Shown piece after piece: positions 29,773 to 35,944 of a DNA stretch of 35,944 nt. Source of the stretch: an uncultured Pelagibacteraceae bacterium (lineage in GTDB: Bacteria; Pseudomonadota; Alphaproteobacteria; Pelagibacterales; Pelagibacteraceae); assembly GCA_902566675.1 (NCBI GenBank), contig CACFJO010000005.1:1-35944 (forward strand). Direction: 5' to 3'. The notes below the pieces were generated by a model, which worked only from the letters and a program-made list of their open reading frames with translations, was not told the origin of the DNA and searched no databases. The stretch's first letter is position 1. The number at the start of each line of letters is the position of its first letter. Both the position numbers and the translations under genes were made by a program.

Positions 29773-32171
29773 TAGGACCTAATTGTAGCGCCAGTTTTTT
29801 CTTTTACTACCTCAACAATTTTATTGCTAATTTGATCTAAATCTTTTTCACTTAAAGTTTTATTATCTGCTTGAAGTGAAACATTAATAGCAACAGATTT
29901 TTTACCTTTAGGGATATTTTCTCCCTCGTAAACGTCAAATATTTTTACATCTTGTATGATGTTATCGATTTCTCTTATTATTTTTTCTAATATGCCAATT
30001 TTAAAAATTTTATCTATGACAAAAGCAAAGTCTCTTTCTGATTTTTGGAAATCTGAAACGTGGAAACTTTTTTTTGTTTGTCTGAATTTTTTGTTAGGTT
30101 CAGGTATATTTTTTAAAAATATTTCAAAACCAAAAATATTAGGCTCTTTAAAATCTAAATTTTTTATTATTGCAGGATGAATTTCTCCAAAATAAGCCAG
30201 TTGAGGTCCTTTTTCTGATTTTAAAGTTATAGATCCTGATCTACCTGGATGATAACATTTTTTAGTACTATCGCTTACAAAAAGATTTTGTTCATCTACT
30301 CCAAGTTCAATTAATGTTTTGATAGCGTCACGTTTAATATCAAATACATCTAAATTTCTCTCTTTTTCAATCCAATTCTTCCTATTAATTTTTCCTGACT
30401 TTAAACCTCCAACTACAATTTGCTGTTCTCCAGGATTTTTACCAAAAAATGTTGGCCCAATTTCAAATATGGAAAGATCTTCATAGCCTCTATCTTGATT
30501 TCTTTTCAAATGAATTGCCAAATTTGAAAGTATCGATCTTCTTAAAACATTTAGATCACTTGATATAGGATTTAGAATTGAAATCTCTTTTGTTTCTTGA
30601 GAAAATTGATTGTCTATTTTGGAATCTGTAAAGGACCAGGTAACAGTTTCTATAAATCCTTTTGATGCAAGTGATCTTTGCGATAAATGAAATAACTTTT
30701 GTTTGTAATTTAAAGTTTCATTTTCTCTTTTTTTCTTAGGCTCTATTAGTCTTATATTTTTAAATCCTTTTATCCTAATTAGTTCTTCTATTAAATCAAC
30801 ATCCTGATTAATATCTGGTCTCCAAGTAGGCACTTCTATATTCAAATCTTTTTTTCCCTTTTTACATTTAAACCCTAGAGATAATAGAATTTTTTGCGCT
30901 TCATTAATAGATATTGGTATTCCTATCAAGTTTTCAAATTTATCAATTTCAAATTTAATAGATTTTTTTTTCTTTGAATTTTTTCCTGTAATACTAAACT
31001 TGCTTGCATGGCCGCCACATATTTTAGTAATTAATTCAGCTCCTAGCTCAAGTCCTTCAATAATCGAATTAGGATCTATGCCTCTTTCAAATCTATATTT
31101 TGCATCAGTGTTTAAATTTAACTCTCTAGCAGTTTTTCTAATTGAAACAGGAGAAAAATAAGCTGACTCTAGAAGTATATTTTTGGTCTCAAGCTCAGTC
31201 GAAGTACTTAACCCTCCAATAATACCTCCGAGACCCAAAACTCTTGATTTGTCAGCAATAACACACATCCCTTTTTTAAGTTTATATTTTTTATTATCTA
31301 AAGCTTCAAACTCTTCATTATCTTTTGAGTTCCTAACAATAATTTCTTTATCAATTTTATCAGCATCGTAAACATGTAAAGGACGGTTTAAATCAAACAT
31401 TACATAATTAGTTACATCTACTACAGCTGAGATAGGTCTTAATCCTAAAGCCAAAATTTTCTTTTTCAACCATTCTGGACTTTCTCTGTTTGAAATTCCT
31501 TTTATGTAGCAACCACCAAATGCTACGCATCCTTGATCTGGATCTTTTTTAATTGAGATTTTAATTTGATTTTTAATTAATTGTTTAATTTTCTTTTTTT
31601 TTACTGGCAAAAATTTTCCTATACCAGTAGCTGATAAATCTCTAGCTATTCCCCTAATACCTAAACAGTCAGCCCTGTTGGGAGTAATTGAAATATCTAT
31701 TACTTTTTCCGATTTATTTTTGAAATAACTTTTTCCTATTTCGCTTTCTTTATTTTTTAATTCAATTATACCGTCACTCTCATTTGAAATATTTAATTCG
31801 CTTGGTGAACATAACATTCCTTTAGATTCCACGCCTCTAATTTTAGCTATTTTTAACTGAAATTTTGTTTTTGGAATTGTTGCACCTGGAGGAGCATAAA
31901 TTGTTATTAATCCATCTCTAGCATTAGGTGCACCACAAACAACTTTTAAAATTTCTTTTCCACCAATGCTTACGTCACAAACTTTTAATTTATCAGCATT
32001 TGGGTGTTTCTCAGCTTTTAAAATTTTTGCAATTTTAAATTCCGAAAGTTCTCCGGAATTCACTTTTACTCCCTCAACTTCTAAACCGATATTTGTAAGT
32101 TTATCAATTATCTCGGCCTCACTTGCCTTTGTTTGAAGATGCTCTTTTAGCCATGGAATAGTAATTATCAT
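29772..32171 (-). CDS. pheT: Phenylalanyl-tRNA synthetase beta subunit
   Basis: 799 aa; '[21 protein letters not shown]', tRNA-binding-like domain '[13 protein letters not shown]', '[10 protein letters not shown]'-like '[23 protein letters not shown]', C-terminal FDX-ACB-like domain. Confidence 0.98.
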   Translation of the reverse strand: MIITIPWLKEHLQTKASEAEIIDKLTNIGLEVEGVKVNSGELSEFKIAKILKAEKHPNADKLKVCDVSIGGKEILKVVCGAPNARDGLITIYAPPGATIPKTKFQLKIAKIRGVESKGMLCSPSELNISNESDGIIELKNKESEIGKSYFKNKSEKVIDISITPNRADCLGIRGIARDLSATGIGKFLPVKKKKIKQLIKNQIKISIKKDPDQGCVAFGGCYIKGISNRESPEWLKKKILALGLRPISAVVDVTNYVMFDLNRPLHVYDADKIDKEIIVRNSKDNEEFEALDNKKYKLKKGMCVIADKSRVLGLGGIIGGLSTSTELETKNILLESAYFSPVSIRKTARELNLNTDAKYRFERGIDPNSIIEGLELGAELITKICGGHASKFSITGKNSKKKKSIKFEIDKFENLIGIPISINEAQKILLSLGFKCKKGKKDLNIEVPTWRPDINQDVDLIEELIRIKGFKNIRLIEPKKKRENETLNYKQKLFHLSQRSLASKGFIETVTWSFTDSKIDNQFSQETKEISILNPISSDLNVLRRSILSNLAIHLKRNQDRGYEDLSIFEIGPTFFGKNPGEQQIVVGGLKSGKINRKNWIEKERNLDVFDIKRDAIKTLIELGVDEQNLFVSDSTKKCYHPGRSGSITLKSEKGPQLAYFGEIHPAIIKNLDFKEPNIFGFEIFLKNIPEPNKKFRQTKKSFHVSDFQKSERDFAFVIDKIFKIGILEKIIREIDNIIQDVKIFDVYEGENIPKGKKSVAINVSLQADNKTLSEKDLDQISNKIVEVVKEKTGATIRS

Positions 32172-33235
32172 TTACTTAACCCTCTATAATTTGTTGGAAC
32201 ATCAAGGGGGTCAAATCCAAAATGATTTAACCAACGAAAATCTGTCTCAAAAAATGCTCTTAAATCATTAATACCGTATTTAAGCATTGCTAGTCGATCT
32301 ATTCCTATCCCAAAAGCATAGCCTTGAAATTTTTTTGGATCAACTTTTACATTTTTAAGAACATTTGGATGAACCATGCCACAACCTAAAACTTCTAACC
32401 ATTTGTCACCCTCTCCGATAACAATTTTTTTATTCTCAATTCTATAACCAATATCAACCTCTGCAGAAGGCTCAGTAAAAGGAAAATGACTTGGACGAAA
32501 TCTCATTTTTACATTTTTAACTTCAAAAAATTCTTTAATAAAATAATCTAAGCAACCTTTAAGATGACCCATGGTAATGCTCTTGTCTATATGTAGGCCC
32601 TCTAATTGATGAAACATTGGTGCATGTGTCTGATCACTATCGCAGCGATAAGTTCTGCCTGGAACAATAATTTTGAATGGTGCTTTACCATTAATCATAG
32701 TTCTAATTTGAACTGGTGAGGTGTGTGTTCTTAATAACAATTTTTTATTCTTTTCTAAATAAAAAGTATCATGCATATCTCTTGCGGGATGATCATCTGG
32801 AGTATTCAAAGCTGTAAAATTATTATAATCTGTTTCAACGTCAGGTCCTTCTGCGACTGAAAACCCAATTTCAGAGAAAATTGATGAGATTTCATCTATT
32901 ACTTGAGATACAGGATGTATTTTTCCTTGCTGGAAAGGTCTTACTGGTAAAGTAACGTCTACTTTTTCATTTTTTAATTTTTCGTTTATTTCCAAGTTTT
33001 CCAGTTCAGAATTCTTTAGTTCTATTTGATTTGTTAAATCTTCTTTTATTTTATTTAGATTAGATGCAAACTCTTTTCTCTTTTCTGGTTCTATTGAACT
33101 TAAATTTTTAAATTGAAGAGTAATTTGGCCATTTTTTCCAAAAAATTCTGTTTTGATGCTTTGTAAGTCTTCTTTAGTTTTTACAGTGTCTATTTTAGCG
33201 TTAAAAATAGAACTTATTTTTTCTAAATCGCTCAT
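32168..33235 (-). CDS. pheS: Phenylalanyl-tRNA synthetase alpha subunit
   Basis: 355 aa; '[54 protein letters not shown]', '[10 protein letters not shown]', '[14 protein letters not shown]'. Confidence 0.98.
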   Translation of the reverse strand: MSDLEKISSIFNAKIDTVKTKEDLQSIKTEFFGKNGQITLQFKNLSSIEPEKRKEFASNLNKIKEDLTNQIELKNSELENLEINEKLKNEKVDVTLPVRPFQQGKIHPVSQVIDEISSIFSEIGFSVAEGPDVETDYNNFTALNTPDDHPARDMHDTFYLEKNKKLLLRTHTSPVQIRTMINGKAPFKIIVPGRTYRCDSDQTHAPMFHQLEGLHIDKSITMGHLKGCLDYFIKEFFEVKNVKMRFRPSHFPFTEPSAEVDIGYRIENKKIVIGEGDKWLEVLGCGMVHPNVLKNVKVDPKKFQGYAFGIGIDRLAMLKYGINDLRAFFETDFRWLNHFGFDPLDVPTNYRGLSK

Positions 33236-33284
33236 TAGGTTATTGATTTTTTATATTAAAGTTTATGTTAAATCAAAGGCCCTT

Positions 33285-33641
33285 TTAAACAAGGGAGGAT
33301 TGAACCTTTTTTACCACAGATTTAAAGACTTCTGGATTATTATAAGCTAGTTCTGCTAAAACTTTTCTGTCTAATTTGATTTTAGATTTAGCTAAACCGT
33401 TTATAAATCTGGAGTACGTCAGACCCTCAGCTCTTACTCCAGCATTAATTCTTTGTATCCAAAGTGATCTAAAATCTCTTTTTTTTGCTTTTCTATCTCG
33501 ATATGCATACTGCATAGCTTTTTCCATAGCTTGACGAGCTATTCTTATAGTATTTTTTCTTCTACCATACTGACCTTTTACCTTTTTAAATACCTTTTTA
33601 TGTTTTGCCCTACTAATTACTCCACGTTTTGTTCTTGCCAT
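33285..33641 (-). CDS. rplT: 50S ribosomal protein L20
   Basis: 118 aa; '[70 protein letters not shown]'. Confidence 0.98.
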   Translation of the reverse strand: MARTKRGVISRAKHKKVFKKVKGQYGRRKNTIRIARQAMEKAMQYAYRDRKAKKRDFRSLWIQRINAGVRAEGLTYSRFINGLAKSKIKLDRKVLAELAYNNPEVFKSVVKKVQSSLV

Positions 33642-33642
33642 A

Positions 33643-33849
33643 TTATCCTCTCAAATTATATGGCATGTAAGATTTAACTATTTTAGTATCTTGTTTAGTC
33701 ATAATCGTAGTGCCTCTTTGTTTTCTGATTTGTGAATTTGTTCTTTTAATCATACCATGACGTTTTCCAGCTTGAGGCATTTTAATCTTTCCTGAAGCTG
33801 TAAACCTAAATCTTTTTTTAGCTGAGCTTTTTGTTTTTAATTTCGGCAT
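33643..33849 (-). CDS. rpmI: 50S ribosomal protein L35
   Basis: 68 aa; '[47 protein letters not shown]'. Confidence 0.97.
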   Translation of the reverse strand: MPKLKTKSSAKKRFRFTASGKIKMPQAGKRHGMIKRTNSQIRKQRGTTIMTKQDTKIVKSYMPYNLRG

Positions 33850-33908
33850 AAATATTTGGGCTTTATATAGGGATTAGCTTATGTTAGCAAGGCGCTAAAA
33901 TTATTGAT

Positions 33909-34454
33909 TTAAATAGGCTGAATGATCATAACCATCTGTTTGCCCTCAAATTTAGGTTGGCTTTCAACTTTAGCTATATCTTTTGTCTCCTCTATTATCT
34001 TATTCATTAAGTCTTTGCCAAGATTTGTATGTTGCATCTCTCGGCCTTTAAATTTAACAGTAAATTTTACCTTATCACCTTTACTAATAAATTTTTTTGC
34101 ATTCTTAATCTTAAAATTATAGTCATGAGTTTCTGTTCCAGGTCTAAGTTTTATTTCTTTTAAAGAAACTATTTTTTGCTTTTTTTTTGCTTGATTAGCT
34201 TTTTTTTGTAAATCATATTTGTATTTTCCCATGTCCATTATTTTACATACTGGGGGATTTGTATTTGGAGAGATTTCTATAAGATCTAAGTCTTCCTGTT
34301 TAGCTAACTCTATTGCTTTTTTTAGAGGAAGCACTCCAAGATTAGCCCCCTCACTACCAATGACTTGAACATCTAAAGCTCTAATACGTTCGTTAGCTCT
34401 TGGGCCCTGAGGCTTAGATCTTCTTTGAAAGTAATTTGGTTTGGAGTTTGACAC
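33909..34454 (-). CDS. infC: Translation initiation factor IF-3
   Basis: 181 aa, GTG start; 'ANERIRALDVQVIGSEGANLGVLPLKKAIELAKQEDLDLIEISPNTNPPVCKIMDMGKYKYDLQKKANQAKKKQ', 'LKEIKLRPGTETHDYNFKIKNAKKFI'. Confidence 0.97.
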   Translation of the reverse strand: MSNSKPNYFQRRSKPQGPRANERIRALDVQVIGSEGANLGVLPLKKAIELAKQEDLDLIEISPNTNPPVCKIMDMGKYKYDLQKKANQAKKKQKIVSLKEIKLRPGTETHDYNFKIKNAKKFISKGDKVKFTVKFKGREMQHTNLGKDLMNKIIEETKDIAKVESQPKFEGKQMVMIIQPI

Positions 34455-34460
34455 TTAATT

Positions 34461-35944
34461 TTAATTTAAAGGTAACTTATTTAAATCTAACATGTTTTTT
34501 ATCAAATCTTCTCTTTTTAAGACGTTTTGTTTATCAGAGCCTAATTTTCTTATAGTAACAGTATTATCTGATACTTCTTTTTTTCCACATACAATAATAT
34601 AAGGAATTTTAGCTAAAGAATGTTCTCTAACTTTATAATTAATTTTTTCGTTTCTTAAATCCATCTCGCATTTTATACCTTCTTTGAACAAATCTTCAAA
34701 TAACTTTTTAACATAATTATTGTTATCTTCAGCAATTGAACATACAACTGCTTGCGCTGGCGATAACCAAAAAGGCAATTTACCTGCGTAATTTTCTATT
34801 AAAATTCCTATAAATCTCTCCAAAGAACCGAATAATGCCCTGTGAAGCATCACTGGAACTTTTTTTGTCCCATCTTTTGAAACGTATGATGCTCCTAACC
34901 TTCCCGGTAAGTTCAAGTCAACTTGGAGGGTGCCACATTGCCAATCTCTACCGATTGCGTCTCTTAAAACAAATTCTATTTTTGGTCCATAAAAAGCTCC
35001 CTCGCCTTTATTAATAGTGTATTTAAGCTTAGATTTTTTTATCGCAGTTAAAAGTGCAGCTTCAGATTTATCCCACACACTATCGTCCCCGACTCTTTTT
35101 TCTGGTCTATCTGAATATTTTAATATGACATTTTTAAAACCTAAATCTTTATAAATTTCTAAGATTAATTTTGTAACAGATAGTGACTCCTCTGTGATTT
35201 GATCTTCTGTACAAAAAATATGAGCATCATCTTGCGTAAAAGCTCTAACTCTTAATAAACCATGTAGGGCCCCTGAAGGTTCATACCTATGTACTTTTCC
35301 AAATTCTGATAGTTTTAAAGGCAAATCTCTATAGCTTTTTAAGCCTTGATTAAAAATTTGAACGCATCCTGGACAATTCATAGGTTTTACTGCAAAAGTT
35401 TTTTCATCGGGTGTCTCAGAAGTAAACATATGCTCACCAAATTTTTCCCAATGACCAGACTTTTCCCATAAAGTTTTATCTAAAAGTTCAGGAGTATTTA
35501 TTTCTTTGTAACCGGCCAATCTTTGTTTCATTCTCATGTACTCAACTAATCTCTGGAATAATAACCACCCCTTTTCGTGCCAAAAAACTGATCCAGGGCT
35601 TTCCTCCCTGAAATGAAAAAGATCCATTTCTTTACCTAGTTTTCTATGGTCTCTTCTTTCTGCTTCTGCTAAACGATGCAAGTACTCATCTAGTTCTTTT
35701 TTTGAAGACCAGCAGGTACCGTAAATTCTTTGTAACATCTCATTATTTGAGTCACCTCTCCAATACGCACCGGATACTTTTGTCAGTTTAAAAGCTTTTC
35801 CAATTTTTTTTGATGAAGCTAGATGAGGACCTCTACATAAATCGTGCCAAGTATCTCCATGATGATAAATTGATAGCTCCTCACTTTTAGGAATGCTTTC
35901 AATTATTTCTGCTTTATAACTTTCACCAATTTTTTTAAAATGAG
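34461..35944 (-). CDS. thrS: Threonyl-tRNA synthetase, N-terminus runs off the window
   Basis: The track starts at Met 35738, but the frame stays open to the window edge: '...[78 protein letters not shown]', plus '[13 protein letters not shown]', '[26 protein letters not shown]'. Confidence 0.98.
   Translation of the reverse strand, partial: HFKKIGESYKAEIIESIPKSEELSIYHHGDTWHDLCRGPHLASSKKIGKAFKLTKVSGAYWRGDSNNEMLQRIYGTCWSSKKELDEYLHRLAEAERRDHRKLGKEMDLFHFREESPGSVFWHEKGWLLFQRLVEYMRMKQRLAGYKEINTPELLDKTLWEKSGHWEKFGEHMFTSETPDEKTFAVKPMNCPGCVQIFNQGLKSYRDLPLKLSEFGKVHRYEPSGALHGLLRVRAFTQDDAHIFCTEDQITEESLSVTKLILEIYKDLGFKNVILKYSDRPEKRVGDDSVWDKSEAALLTAIKKSKLKYTINKGEGAFYGPKIEFVLRDAIGRDWQCGTLQVDLNLPGRLGASYVSKDGTKKVPVMLHRALFGSLERFIGILIENYAGKLPFWLSPAQAVVCSIAEDNNNYVKKLFEDLFKEGIKCEMDLRNEKINYKVREHSLAKIPYIIVCGKKEVSDNTVTIRKLGSDKQNVLKREDLIKNMLDLNKLPLN

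Noticed and set aside
1-35944. CRISPR arrays, transposases, phage genes, toxin-antitoxin or defence islands
   Set aside because: No repeated spacer structure and no recognisable mobile or defence proteins in any large ORF; the coding content is almost entirely core metabolism and translation.

Overview
This 35.9 kb AT-rich window reads as a compact alphaproteobacterial chromosome segment. Composition, tight packing and gene order are most consistent with a SAR11/Pelagibacterales-like genome (inference, no database search run). Almost all of it is core housekeeping sequence. Left part: a partial DUF255/thioredoxin-domain protein and a TVP38/VTT membrane protein (-), then a near-gapless + strand run rpmH-rnpA-yidD-yidC-argB-HAD hydrolase-dapD-dapE-SET-domain protein-glycosyltransferase. 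Middle: truA-fmt-def-conserved secreted helical protein-small membrane protein (-), aroK-aroB (+), bolA (-), J-domain protein-cobS-cobT (+), yhhQ-rpmB-pyrD-lysK (-), trkH-AmpG-like MFS-NlpC/P60 peptidase (+). Right part: tRNA-Ser(GGA) (-) and lepA-pheT-pheS-rplT-rpmI-infC-thrS (-), with an FkbM methyltransferase and a glycosyltransferase between the tRNA and lepA. I found no CRISPR array, transposase, integrase, phage module or toxin-antitoxin locus, and nothing I would call a clear new system. Best leads: (1) the FkbM ORF has no stop before the tRNA-Ser gene and terminates inside it; (2) a eukaryote-like SET/post-SET methyltransferase translationally coupled to dapE; (3) an unlisted 59-aa membrane ORF overlapping a fast-evolving-looking secreted protein; (4) an AAA+/VWA CobS-CobT pair with a J-domain protein and no cobN nearby; (5) an AmpG-like permease overlapping a C40 peptidase gene.
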